64,000 nucleotides of DNA, taken from BOG-908 sp965199235. GTDB lineage: Bacteria; Pseudomonadota; Alphaproteobacteria; Acetobacterales; Acetobacteraceae. Shown here piece after piece: positions 35,301 to 43,118 of this stretch. The DNA lies in assembly GCA_965199235.1 (NCBI GenBank), contig CBDAQU010000002.1, positions 868,001 through 932,000 on the forward strand, written 5' to 3'. Both the position numbers and the translations under genes were made by a program. A model generated the notes under the pieces. That model had not been told where the DNA came from. It saw nothing but the letters and a program-made list of their open reading frames with translations, and did no database searches. Positions within the stretch are counted from its first letter, which is position 1. Each line of letters opens with the position of its first letter.

Positions 35301-35749
35301 TCCACCCTGGCGAACAAGGCAATATCGGTGTCGAAATACAGCAAGCGCTCGGCACCGCGGCCGAGATACGTGATGTAGGCCGGCTTGATGCTGTTCGAAA
35401 ACTGCGTGGCGTCGAACTTGGCAGCATACCAGTAGGCATCGTAGAGACCGAGATCGGGGATCAGGTCGATCGTTACGTCCGGCAGGCTAGCCCGGTCACA
35501 CTCCTCGCCATCCACCAGCAGAAGATGAACCGGGATTTCGGGATGGAACTTGGAAAACGTGTTTGCAAGCACGCGCGCAAACGGCAGGTAGTTTCGTGTC
35601 GCCACCATCGCCATAACGATAGGCTGGATTTCCCTCGGGCGTTCAGCGGCAACGATGTCGTCGTCGAGATACGCATGGAGTGGTACGCGCCGATTCCACG
35701 GCATGTCTAGGCTGGCCAGGTACTCAAACCGCGGCGACTCTCCTGGCAC
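32399..35749 (-). CDS. Large glycosyltransferase with two catalytic domains (GT-A-like and GT4)
   Basis: A 1116-residue protein starting at GTG 35749 (GAGG eight bases upstream); an ATG at 35704 is an alternative. Residues about 40-330 form a GT-A-like domain with VMAMVATRNYLPFARVLANT and a DxD in LLYFDTDIAL. The middle (about 340-740) is helical and unassigned. The C-terminal 350 residues form a GT-B/GT4 transferase with NVFGFFHADTGVGESTRGL, FVFDANSSMERKNPEG and the EGFGYTMAEAMWYGVPVIAS motif. It probably builds two linkages of an exported polysaccharide. Sulfotransferase-like genes flank it. Confidence 0.8.
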   Translation of the reverse strand: MPGESPRFEYLASLDMPWNRRVPLHAYLDDDIVAAERPREIQPIVMAMVATRNYLPFARVLANTFSKFHPEIPVHLLLVDGEECDRASLPDVTIDLIPDLGLYDAYWYAAKFDATQFSNSIKPAYITYLGRGAERLLYFDTDIALFARVDALLAALETNDVVAIPHTYAPFDKPERYWVHPSTADIFNSGLINAGCFAIRPANCSAFLEFWEQANLAPGTFYERAGGQTDQQFFNWASVMVDRFCMLKDRAYNVAYWNLHERGLRSTALDGQGQGWTVDGRPLVFFHFSGYNPRDTLALSRHDGRYVVYNMPAVADILAWYSEQLFSCDYISQSMLSYRFDRLANGVRLNKYVREILKKYESYIPKFNSQSVAGADRLCAFLMTPLPATGSLLPLLAAEIYEARPDLRTGFANAHTAALHSHRYWTWFLENAGREYDIHEIVSGFRQILLSDALVGFSRDVDQTLKTMGAPMRFLGANRREAADTLRSFGRADLASTLMGGGCELPFSTPLSAILAVWETRPDLQAAYPYVFGASHQPFMAWLTEHGMEDHNLPEDSLEAYQDRIWNICLARLFSFCARREDLGDLAHRQLLIDSPSDLIRELIRGAGEGLEYDLADVEVLMFLHRHERAVLVPFYLELPAIRRLPISSRIGSNKMAMLPEASRDTPWAVHGCRLHATYFDDFSSYLEEEVKQKTVLDRPVNKTVGGFLRSNDKTRDAVHVVATAYAAARARFIQSAPTTEVPPPPLSDARKHVNVFGFFHADTGVGESTRGLANATQHVASVRRIPLCTGSVTAGIRLHQLFHNFDYAATCNVIVSYPHQSEDFFGILPRDYMAGRANIIHLAWEQRDWNACWRDVYDRYDEIWVISEFAALPFQKLFGDKVRVVPNVISAHDVNIGPSDREDDRFRFTFVFDANSSMERKNPEGVLAAFIQAFAGTPQSAEVELYLKVGNLERIEHAARIQALRHAARLSGLNIIFDGRTLSRSALLSLVAYSDCYVSLHRSEGFGYTMAEAMWYGVPVIASGYSGNLEYMDADNSFLVPCVETLVKEADGPFQRGSVWGEPNISDAADLFRRVLSDRDHARAIGKLGEATVRSKLNPAAVAERLLASPLIGSS

Positions 35750-35877
35750 TCCTCACACCTCGTTCTGCACTGCAGTATGAACCGTATGGGAATGCCGGCC
35801 ACACCACAAGATCTTTAGTCTTACAATATAGTTTAATCATGCCGGCCGCGTACTCGCCGCCAACTATTGTGAACCTG

Positions 35878-36522
35878 TCAATCGAGTTGCGGCTTCTCTG
35901 AGAAACTCTCGAGAAAGACGTTGCAATATCTCGTTATGAAGGCGAAATCCTCTCTGAAATGACCCTGTATCCAATCGAGTTCTTCAGGCGTCAGGTCGGA
36001 ACGACGCAGCTTTCCAGAACTCATGTTGAGGGACTTCATGCCGGCCAGGCGGTCGCGCCCGATCCGGTCCATGATGATGTCCAGGCCTTCCGACAGTCTT
36101 TCATAGGTGATGATGTAGTTGGCGCCTATCTTTCCGGTGCTGTCCACGAAGCGTCGGTACTGCGGAATGACCTGGGACGCGTTGTTGGGCACCCAGCGCT
36201 GCAGGAAATCGGCAAACGTCATGTCGCCGGTGTAGAGGCGCGGCGCGGTCTCCATGAAATGGGCGCTGTTATGGGAGTTGTACAAGCTCAGCATGAAGTC
36301 GTAGGGATCCCGCACGACCCCGAATATGAGAAACTGCCGAACGTCCTGCTCGGCGAACAGCCAGCCGAAATTCGCCATCATCTGCACGACCGTCATGTGC
36401 TTGCCGAAACGCGATTCGATCAGGCAGATTTCCGACCTGGGTCGCAGAGCGGCCTCGATGGATGTTGAGGCTGTCTTCAGAGTCGCCAAGAAGATGAAGT
36501 TCTGTCTGAGGTTTATGATCAC
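35878..36522 (-). CDS. Sulfotransferase family 2-type protein
   Basis: A 214-residue protein with LATLKTASTSIEAAL near the N-terminus, a PAPS-binding loop of the Sulfotransfer_2 type, and FGVVRDPYDFMLSLYNSH, the usual 3'-phosphate motif (RDP...S). The C-terminal half is helical. It is likely to sulfate a carbohydrate at the cell surface. It stands 128 bases upstream of the glycosyltransferase; the AT-rich spacer between them may hold a promoter. Confidence 0.78.
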   Translation of the reverse strand: MIINLRQNFIFLATLKTASTSIEAALRPRSEICLIESRFGKHMTVVQMMANFGWLFAEQDVRQFLIFGVVRDPYDFMLSLYNSHNSAHFMETAPRLYTGDMTFADFLQRWVPNNASQVIPQYRRFVDSTGKIGANYIITYERLSEGLDIIMDRIGRDRLAGMKSLNMSSGKLRRSDLTPEELDWIQGHFREDFAFITRYCNVFLESFSEKPQLD

Positions 36523-36588
36523 CTTGGGCGTCCTGGTCCATGATGGTTATCGTGCGTCCGGCAGCGTCTCTCGTCGCATGCCCGGGCG

Positions 36589-37476
36589 TCATACGTCGCG
36601 TTGCTGCAATCGGGCGAGCAGAAAGTCGCGGAACACCGACACGCGCTTGGAATTCCGCAGCTCCTCCGGGTAGACGAAGAAGCAATCGACTTTCGGCCGC
36701 GGCGCCTTTGGCAGGATACGCACCAGCCCTTCCAGATCGGCGGCCATCCAGCCTGGAAGCGCGCCGATGCCGAGGCCGGCACGGATCACCTGCGCCATGC
36801 TGGCCAGGTTGTTGACTTCCAGCACCGCGCGGCGCGGTTCGCCCGGCCGGCGCCCTGCCTGAGCCAGCCAGTTGATGTCGGCGACCGGCGGATGATAGTC
36901 GCCGAACAGGATCAGCTTGTGCCGGTCCAGCTCCTCTAGCGCCGACGGCGTGCCGGCGCGGGCGAGGTAGTCGGCCGAGGCGCAGATGTGCCATTCGATC
37001 TCGAACAGGTGGCGCTGTATCAGGTCCGGCTGCTTGGGTGGATGCATGCGGATCGCAACGTCGGCCTCCCGCATGGCCAGATCGAGGTCCCCATCATCGA
37101 GTATCAGGTTCACCGTCACGTCCTGATGCAGCTCCAAGAACTGCAGCAGGCGAGGTGCCAACCAGTTGCTGCCGAACCCCACCGTGGTGGTGATCTTCAG
37201 CCGCCCTGCCGGTTTGTCGCGGCTTTCGGTCAGCAACGCCTCGGTCATTGCGAGCTTGGCGAAAACCTCCCGCACCGTCTGGTTCAGGCTTTCGCCCTGC
37301 TCGGTCAGGATCAGTCCACGGGCGTGGCGATGGAACAGCGGCACCGCAAGCGCCTCCTCCAGCGCCGAGATCTGGCGGCTGACGGCCGACTGGCTCAGGT
37401 TCAACGTGTCACCGGCATGAGTGAAGCTGCCCGCCTCGGCAACGGCGTGAAACACCCGCAGCTTGTCCCAATCCAT
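36589..37476 (-). CDS. LysR-family transcriptional regulator
   Basis: A 295-residue LysR regulator. The helix-turn-helix is MDWDKLRVFHAVAEAGSFTH followed by LNLSQSAVSRQISALEEAL, and the effector-binding domain follows (LKITTTVGFGSNWLAPRLLQF, LDLAMREADVAIRM, LASMAQVIRAGLGIGALPGW). The effector is unknown. It is transcribed in the same direction as trxB upstream, 40 bases away, so the two may share a transcript. Confidence 0.93.
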   Translation of the reverse strand: MDWDKLRVFHAVAEAGSFTHAGDTLNLSQSAVSRQISALEEALAVPLFHRHARGLILTEQGESLNQTVREVFAKLAMTEALLTESRDKPAGRLKITTTVGFGSNWLAPRLLQFLELHQDVTVNLILDDGDLDLAMREADVAIRMHPPKQPDLIQRHLFEIEWHICASADYLARAGTPSALEELDRHKLILFGDYHPPVADINWLAQAGRRPGEPRRAVLEVNNLASMAQVIRAGLGIGALPGWMAADLEGLVRILPKAPRPKVDCFFVYPEELRNSKRVSVFRDFLLARLQQRDV

Positions 37477-37516
37477 GGCGGCTCCCGGCCTTCAACGTCG
37501 GGGCAGCCCCGCAAGG

Positions 37517-38485
37517 TCAGGCGTCTATCAACGCTCGACTCGGGGCGACCTCCGTCAGCCACCTTTCAGCTTCCAGGGCCGCCATGCAACCTGTTCCAGC
37601 CGCCGTCACCGCCTGGCGGAATATCTTGTCCTGCACGTCGCCGGCAGCGAACACGCCTTCCACGTTGGTCTGGGTGCTGCCTGGCGTGGTGACGACGTAG
37701 CCCTCGCCGTCCAGTGCCACCTGGCCGCGGAACACAGTCGTATTGGGCGTGTGCCCGATCGCAACGAACATGCCGTCCACATCGAGCGTGCGTTCGGCGC
37801 CGGTTTGACGGTCGCTGAGGCGCAGGCCTGTGACGACGGGGGGCGTGCCGCCGCCCAACACCTCTTCAACGACCGTGTTCCAGACCACGCTCACCTTGGG
37901 GTGCTCGAACAGCCGGCGCTGCAGTATCTTCTCCGCCCGCAGGCTGTCGCGCCGGTGGATCAGCGTCACGTGCTCGGCATGGTGAGTGAGATACAACGCC
38001 TCCTCGACTGCGGTGTTGCCGCCGCCGACCACGGCCACGCGCTTGCCACGGTAGAAGAAGCCGTCGCAGGTGGCGCAGGCGGAGACGCCGGCTCCCTGGT
38101 AGGCTTTCTCCGAGGGCAGACCGAGCCATCGTGCCTGGGCACCGGTTGCGATCACCACGGAGTCCGCCAGGTAGATGTCGCCCGAGTCGCCCACGCAACG
38201 GAACGGTCGACGGGAGAAATCGACCTCCATGATCAGGTCCTGAGCGATCTGGGTGCCGACGTGCTCGGCCTGCGCCTGCATCTGCTCCATCAGCCAGGGG
38301 CCCTGGATGGAGGCGGCGAAACCCGGGTAATTCTCCACGTCGGTGGTGATCATCAGCTGGCCCCCTGGCTGCAACCCGGCCACCAGCATCGGGGCCAGGT
38401 TGCCGCGGGCGGCATAGATGGCCGCGGTGTAGCCGGCCGGACCGGCGCCGATGACCAGAAGGCTTGTGCGGTGGGTGTGGGGCAT
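37517..38485 (-). CDS. trxB: Thioredoxin-disulfide reductase
   Basis: A 322-residue flavoenzyme that reduces thioredoxin with NADPH. It has the FAD site SLLVIGAGPAGYTAAIYAARG, the redox-active ACATCDGFF, the NADPH motif VAVVGGGNTAVEEALYL, and GVFAAGDVQDKIFRQ with the family C-terminal pattern. The ATG at 38485 gives a normal N-terminus (MPHTHRTSLLVIG). It is divergent from an Lrp-type regulator 126 bases away, an arrangement common in alphaproteobacteria. Confidence 0.96.
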   Translation of the reverse strand: MPHTHRTSLLVIGAGPAGYTAAIYAARGNLAPMLVAGLQPGGQLMITTDVENYPGFAASIQGPWLMEQMQAQAEHVGTQIAQDLIMEVDFSRRPFRCVGDSGDIYLADSVVIATGAQARWLGLPSEKAYQGAGVSACATCDGFFYRGKRVAVVGGGNTAVEEALYLTHHAEHVTLIHRRDSLRAEKILQRRLFEHPKVSVVWNTVVEEVLGGGTPPVVTGLRLSDRQTGAERTLDVDGMFVAIGHTPNTTVFRGQVALDGEGYVVTTPGSTQTNVEGVFAAGDVQDKIFRQAVTAAGTGCMAALEAERWLTEVAPSRALIDA

Positions 38486-38611
38486 GGCCTGGTTCTCGAG
38501 CTCTCCTGACCATCGATATCGGATGGCAGACTGGTGCTGGCAAGCGGCATCCAGCCTGCCACGGGCCGGCAAACCCCTGTATGGTGCCCGCAACGACGTG
38601 GGCGCGACGAC

Positions 38612-39094
38612 ATGAGGGCCGATGGCACCGAACTACCCGAAATCGACGCGATCGACCGGCGCATCCTGTCGGAGTTGCAGGAGGATGGGCGAATGACGAA
38701 CGTGGAACTCGCCCGGCGCGCCGGCATCAGCGCCCCACCCTGCCTGCGCCGGGTCAGACGGCTGGAGGAGTCAGGGATCATTCGCGGCTACCATGCCGAC
38801 ACGGACCCGCAGCGCCTGGGGTGGGAGGTGGTGTTCTTCGTGATCGTGGGGCTGGAGAGCCAGAAGGAGGCAGCGCTGGCGGCGTTCGAGGCGATGGTGG
38901 GTTCCTGGCCGGAGGTGCGGGAATGCCACATGATCAGGGGTGGCGGCGATTTCCTGCTGCGGCTGGTGGCCCAGGGAACGGTGCAGGAGAACGAGCTGAC
39001 GTCTCGGCTGACGGAGGCGCCGGGGGTGGCGCGGATACAGACCTTGCAGACCATACGGACGAGCAGGAACTTGGCTGGGGTGCCTATCGAGTAG
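38612..39094 (+). CDS. Lrp/AsnC-family transcriptional regulator
   Basis: A 160-residue regulator. The N-terminal winged helix is IDAIDRRILSELQEDGRMTN followed by VELARRAGISAPPCLRRVRR, and the C-terminal RAM ligand domain includes CHMIRGGGDFLLRLVA. The ATG at 38612 is chosen to match the usual family N-terminus. Being divergent from trxB, it may control trxB and itself. Confidence 0.93.
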   Translation: MRADGTELPEIDAIDRRILSELQEDGRMTNVELARRAGISAPPCLRRVRRLEESGIIRGYHADTDPQRLGWEVVFFVIVGLESQKEAALAAFEAMVGSWPEVRECHMIRGGGDFLLRLVAQGTVQENELTSRLTEAPGVARIQTLQTIRTSRNLAGVPIE

Positions 39095-39182
39095 GTGGAG
39101 AAAGGCGTTCGTCCTTGAAAGAAAGAACCAACGAATTTTTGACTGTTGGCCGGGGCTTTGCGGTTGGGCTAGCGTCGGGGCC

Positions 39183-40133
39183 ATGAACGCGATTACTGGC
39201 AGCGTCTGGACGAGCGACTCGGTCCGCTGTTTGCTCGAGCTGCCTTTCACCGAACTGGTGTTTCGCGCCGCATCCGTGCACCGCGCCCGGTTCGATCCGA
39301 CGCGCGTCCAGATCAGCACGCTGCTGTCGATCAAGACGGGAGGCTGCCCGGAGGACTGCGCCTACTGTCCGCAGAGCGCGGCCTTCGAGACGGGGGTGCC
39401 CGCCTCCAAGCTGATGGACCTGGGCTCGGTGCTGGCCGAGGCGCGCGCGGCCCGCGATGCGGGGGCGACGCGCTTCTGCATGGGCGCTGCGTGGCGGTCG
39501 CCCAAGGACCGCGACCTGGACGCTGTGTGCGCCATGGTCGAAGGTGTGCGCTCGCTGGGGTTGGAGAGCTGCGTCACGCTCGGCATGCTGACCGGCGCAC
39601 AGGCCGGCCGGCTGAGCGAGGCCGGCCTGGACTACTACAACCACAACCTCGACACTTCGCCAGAGCATTACGGCGAGATCATCACCACACGCGTCTATCA
39701 GGACAGGCTGGACACGCTGGCCCATGTGCGCGAGGCCGGCATCAAGGTCTGCTGCGGCGGCATCGTCGGGCTCGGTGAGGACGAGGCCGACCGGGCCGGG
39801 CTGATCGCCGCCCTGGCCAGCCTGCCGACACCGCCGGAAAGCGTGCCGATCAACGCGCTGGTCCGGGTAGCGGGAACGAAACTGGCCGAAGCGGCGCCTG
39901 TCGACGCGCTTGACTTCGTTCGGGTCATCGCCGCTGCCAGGATCACCATGCCTGGTTCCTATGTGCGCCTGTCGGCCGGGCGCGAGCAGATGACCGACGA
40001 GGCGCAGGCGCTGTGCTTCCTGGCCGGTGCGAACTCGATCTTCTTCGGGTCGCGCCTGCTGGTCACCTCGAATCCCGCGGCGGAGAGGGACCGCAGGCTG
40101 CTCGAGCGGCTGGGCATGGCAGCGGAGGCGTAG
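39183..40133 (+). CDS. bioB: Biotin synthase
   Basis: A 316-residue radical-SAM enzyme that inserts sulfur into dethiobiotin. It has the cluster motif CPEDCAYCPQ, the second-cluster ligands in the usual places (RFCMGAAWRSP, CCGGIVGLGE), and the YYNHNLDTS motif. bioA follows with a one-base overlap (the last G of TAG starts the GTG). bioF, bioD and bioC are not in the window. I saw no BioR-type operator upstream. Confidence 0.96.
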   Translation: MNAITGSVWTSDSVRCLLELPFTELVFRAASVHRARFDPTRVQISTLLSIKTGGCPEDCAYCPQSAAFETGVPASKLMDLGSVLAEARAARDAGATRFCMGAAWRSPKDRDLDAVCAMVEGVRSLGLESCVTLGMLTGAQAGRLSEAGLDYYNHNLDTSPEHYGEIITTRVYQDRLDTLAHVREAGIKVCCGGIVGLGEDEADRAGLIAALASLPTPPESVPINALVRVAGTKLAEAAPVDALDFVRVIAAARITMPGSYVRLSAGREQMTDEAQALCFLAGANSIFFGSRLLVTSNPAAERDRRLLERLGMAAEA

Positions 40134-41458
40134 TGGCCGGCCAGGACGCGTGGGGGTCGGCCGTTGCCATCCCTGCCCTCGCCCAATTCTCTCCCGCGAG
40201 AAGCGCGCGGTCGACGGGGGTGGGCGACCACCTCTGGCGTCCCTACACGCAGATGCAGACGGGGCCCGAACCGCTGCGAGCGTCGAGCACGGACGGGTGC
40301 ACCATCACGCTGGAGGACGGGCGACGTCTGACCGATGGCGTGGCGTCCTGGTGGACCGCCTGCCACGGCTACAACCACCCTCACATCCGCGCCGCCGTCT
40401 CCGACCAGCTGGCGCGCATGCCCCACGTGATGTTCGGCGGGCTGACCCACGAGCCGGCCGAGCGGCTGGCCGCGCGGCTGGCGGCCCTGCTCCCTGGCGA
40501 CCTCGACCACGTCTTCTTCGCCGATAGCGGTTCGGTGGCAGTCGAGGTGGCGATGAAGATGGCCGCCCAGTACTGGCTGAACCGCGGCGTGCGGAGCCGG
40601 CGGCGCTTTATGGCGTTTCAGGGCGGCTATCACGGCGACACCTTCGCAACCATGGCGGTGTGCGATCCCGAAGAAGGGATGCATGCGCTGTATCGCGGGC
40701 TGCTGGCCGAGCACGCCATCCTGGCCCTGCCGCGCGACGAGCAGTCCATCGCCGCCTTCGATGGCTACCTGGACCGGCACGCGCATGGGCTGGCCGGCAT
40801 CCTCGTCGAGCCGCTGGTTCAGGCGGCGGGCGGCATGGTCTTCCACGATGCGTCCGTGCTGAAGCACCTCCGCAGGGCTGCCGACGCGCATGGGCTGCCG
40901 TTGATCTTCGACGAGATCTTCACTGGCTTCGGCCGCACGGGAACGATGTTCGCCTGCGAGGCCGCAGGCGTGGTGCCGGACGTCATCACGCTGTCCAAGG
41001 CGCTGACCGGCGGCACGATGGCGCTGTCGGCCGCGGTGGCACGCACCCATATCTTCGAGGCGTTTCTGTCGAACGACCCCAGTCACGCGCTCATGCACGG
41101 GCCCACCTACATGGCCAATCCGCTTGCCTGCGCGGCGGCCAACGCATCGCTCGACCTGTTTGAGGCCGAACCGCGGCTGGGGCAGGTGGCGTCCATCGGC
41201 GCACACATGGCGCTCGGGCTGGAGCCATGCCGGGACCTGCCCGGCGTGCGGGACGTCCGCGTGTTGGGGGCGGTCGGCGTGGTCGAGCTTGCACGGATCG
41301 CCGACGTCAACGCCATCAAGGCGGCGTTCGTGGCCCGCGGGGTATGGGTGCGGCCGTTCCGGAGCATCGTCTATCTCACGCCCGCCTTCACGGTCAGCGA
41401 GGGCGAGCTGACCCGCCTGACGGACACGGTCGTCGATGTGCTAAGCTCTGCTGCATGA
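40133..41458 (+). CDS. bioA: Adenosylmethionine-8-amino-7-oxononanoate aminotransferase
   Basis: A 441-residue PLP aminotransferase that makes 7,8-diaminopelargonate for biotin. It opens HLWRPYTQM, has ASWWTACHGYNHP, the class-III signature with FDEIFTGFGRTG, the PLP-lysine in LSKALTGG, and HGPTYMANPLACAAA. The GTG start overlaps the bioB stop. Its stop overlaps the ATG of a small membrane protein (ATGA), forming a three-gene unit. Confidence 0.95.
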   Translation: MAGQDAWGSAVAIPALAQFSPARSARSTGVGDHLWRPYTQMQTGPEPLRASSTDGCTITLEDGRRLTDGVASWWTACHGYNHPHIRAAVSDQLARMPHVMFGGLTHEPAERLAARLAALLPGDLDHVFFADSGSVAVEVAMKMAAQYWLNRGVRSRRRFMAFQGGYHGDTFATMAVCDPEEGMHALYRGLLAEHAILALPRDEQSIAAFDGYLDRHAHGLAGILVEPLVQAAGGMVFHDASVLKHLRRAADAHGLPLIFDEIFTGFGRTGTMFACEAAGVVPDVITLSKALTGGTMALSAAVARTHIFEAFLSNDPSHALMHGPTYMANPLACAAANASLDLFEAEPRLGQVASIGAHMALGLEPCRDLPGVRDVRVLGAVGVVELARIADVNAIKAAFVARGVWVRPFRSIVYLTPAFTVSEGELTRLTDTVVDVLSSAA

Positions 41459-41688
41459 ACGTCATCGAGCAGAACCGAGACAACTACCTCAAACGGTCGC
41501 GCAGCCCTGGCAGGATCGCGGTGATCGTGGGCGGGGTGGTGGTGTTCCACGTTGTGGTGATTACCGCTGTGGCGAGCTGGCATGGCTGGACGCCAAAGCC
41601 AGGGGAGGGTTTGGTCAGGGTCAACATCGTCGCCGAAAGGGCCGCCGTCGCGCCGGGCAGAGGGCACGCCCCAGTCGCGCCGCAATGA
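41455..41688 (+). CDS. Small single-TM protein downstream of bioA
   Basis: A 77-residue protein. A basic N-terminus (NRDNYLKRSRSPGR) precedes one transmembrane helix (IAVIVGGVVVFHVVVITAVAS, about 22-42), then a short outside tail. ATGA overlap with bioA indicates translational coupling. It is not a known biotin gene; the layout resembles the N-terminus of TonB-like or membrane-anchor proteins. Function unknown. Confidence 0.55.
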   Translation: MNVIEQNRDNYLKRSRSPGRIAVIVGGVVVFHVVVITAVASWHGWTPKPGEGLVRVNIVAERAAVAPGRGHAPVAPQ

Positions 41689-41747
41689 TCCAGGAAACTG
41701 GGCCAGAGTGGACGCTCGGCGGATTTCATGCGATCCAGACAAAGGAC

Positions 41748-41832
41748 GCGGGTGTGGTGGAACTGGTAGACGCGCCGGACTCAAAATTCGGTTCCGCAAG
41801 GAGTGTCGGTTCGATTCCGACCACCCGCACCA
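41748..41832 (+). tRNA. tRNA-Leu (anticodon CAA)
   Basis: An 85-nt tRNA with encoded CCA. Acceptor GCGGGUG pairs with CACCCGC. The anticodon arm CCGGA-CUCAAAA-UUCGG gives CAA (reads UUG). A long class-II variable arm (UUCCGCAAGGAGU region) and the T loop UUCGAUU are present. Confidence 0.93.
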
Positions 41833-41912
41833 TCCTTCTGTCCGCTGTGAACTGACGGCCGAATACAGGGTTTACCCCTGCTACGCACTTCGCTATACGG
41901 CTGCACCTCTGA

Positions 41913-41988
41913 TCCCGAATAGCTCAGTTGGTAGAGCAAGCGACTGTTAATCGCTTTGTCGTAGGTTCGAGTCCTACTTCGGGAGCCA
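41913..41988 (+). tRNA. tRNA-Asn (anticodon GUU), integration site of the element
   Basis: A 76-nt tRNA with encoded CCA. Acceptor UCCCGAA pairs with UUCGGGA, and the anticodon loop CUGUUAA has anticodon GUU. Its last 20 bases (41969-41988) recur exactly at 60789-60808, marking it as the attachment site used by the element to its right; the tRNA itself remains intact. Confidence 0.95.
41969..41988 (+). repeat. attL, left attachment repeat
   Basis: Twenty bases ending in the tRNA CCA (starting GAGTCC and ending GAGCCA) inside the T arm and acceptor of tRNA-Asn, identical to 60789-60808. The identity stops on both sides. Confidence 0.92.
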
Positions 41989-42042
41989 CCTATCTATTCT
42001 AGAACGTTGTAAATGCTTGGTTTTCCGGATGGAGCCTAAGTC

Positions 42043-42354
42043 TTGCTACAGATAACGATACGTTCGGCTTGTGTCCTGTCTGTCGTGCTAACAGCAGGGT
42101 CGCTCGGGGGCTGTATCGTCGAAACTCCTCCTGCGCCAGCATCCTATGCTGCGCCGGCACCATATGCTGCTCCTGCCTACGCTGGCCCTGCCTATGCTGG
42201 CCCTGCCGAATATGCTCCGCCGGCTGGCGTGGTGTACGTTCGGCCAGCCTACGCCAGCCCTGGCGTCGGTTACATCTGGCGATATCATCGGCGGTATGGC
42301 TGGGGCTGGTGGCATCCACGGTACGGCTGGCATCGACGCTGGGCAGGCTACTAA
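42043..42354 (+). CDS. Small exported lipoprotein, Tyr/Trp/Arg-rich tail
   Basis: A 103-residue protein starting at TTG 42043 with GGAG upstream. It has a lipoprotein signal ending LGGC (Cys at about 24), an Ala/Pro/Tyr-rich repeat region (APAPYAAPAYAGPAYAGPAE) and a tail full of Trp, Arg and His (GYIWRYHRRYGWGWW). It looks like a host-type envelope protein rather than a phage product, although it lies just inside the left boundary of the element. Confidence 0.55.
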   Translation: MLQITIRSACVLSVVLTAGSLGGCIVETPPAPASYAAPAPYAAPAYAGPAYAGPAEYAPPAGVVYVRPAYASPGVGYIWRYHRRYGWGWWHPRYGWHRRWAGY

Positions 42355-42406
42355 CGACGTTAAACGAGGGCTTGTTCTTGTCCCGTTCTCCTGCTTTTCT
42401 CCTGGT

Positions 42407-42640
42407 ATGCCCGATCCAGACGAGAAGCTGCTTCCCTCCGATCCCGCCGACGTAGCCTTCGCGATCCGACACGCGCTGCTGTTCGATAAGCGAAGGCGGT
42501 TCGACGCGAGCCGCGGGGCCATGGCGGACATCACCGCCGCGCATCTGCTGGAGGCGCTTCGGCAATCGGGCTTTGTGGTGATGAAGCGGCCGGTCAAGCA
42601 TCCGTTGAACCACTGGCCGACCGCGCCGAGAGGCGAGTGA
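42407..42640 (+). CDS. Small hypothetical protein of the element
   Basis: A 77-residue protein (VAFAIRHALLFDKRRRFDAS, then ADITAAHLLEALRQSGFVVMKRP). Proteins of this pattern, small with a C-terminal HLxxSGFVVMKRPP-like stretch, are recurrent near integrases of alphaproteobacterial phages, from memory. Function unknown. The next gene overlaps its stop (TGATG). Confidence 0.55.
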   Translation: MPDPDEKLLPSDPADVAFAIRHALLFDKRRRFDASRGAMADITAAHLLEALRQSGFVVMKRPVKHPLNHWPTAPRGE

Positions 42641-42843
42641 TGGGCATGTCGCTGCTGCCGCCGCTTCCCGAACCCGTGGCTTTCGAGGAGGTTGCGGCCG
42701 TCCTCGACCGGGCGGCCCTGACCGCCGGCGGTGGACCGCCTCGCCTGATACCGTTTGCAGGGTGGCACCTCGCCAACGCGCTCGGCCAGGCGGGCTTCCA
42801 TGTGGTCCGGGCACCGACGGCCGGCCCCCAGCTGACGCTATAA
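42640..42843 (+). CDS. Small hypothetical protein of the element
   Basis: A 67-residue protein coupled to the previous gene through a TGATG overlap. It reads MGMSLLPPLPEP ... AGWHLANALGQAGFHVVRAP. The tail (LANALGQAGFHVVRAP) mirrors the end of the upstream protein (LLEALRQSGFVVMKRP), so the two may be diverged duplicates. No known function. Confidence 0.5.
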   Translation: MGMSLLPPLPEPVAFEEVAAVLDRAALTAGGGPPRLIPFAGWHLANALGQAGFHVVRAPTAGPQLTL

Positions 42844-43118
42844 CCGGCGGCCCTGGAGCGCATGCCTCTACGCGGGGGGCCGGTCACAAAGCTGGCGCGA
42901 AAGCTTGCTCCCCGAGCGCGCGAAAACCCGGCATCGGTCCTCCTAACAAACGGACGCAAGCTTGCCCATCTATCCAATGATTTGATAGGAGTTGACGCAC
43001 TCCGGTCGTCTTGAAGGGAAGTCTATGATAGTTCGACGGTTGCAGAAGGATCACCGGCCCGCGCAACCGCATCAAGTCTTCCTTAATGGAATTCGGCTTA
43101 CCTCGCGGCCGGTAGGTT

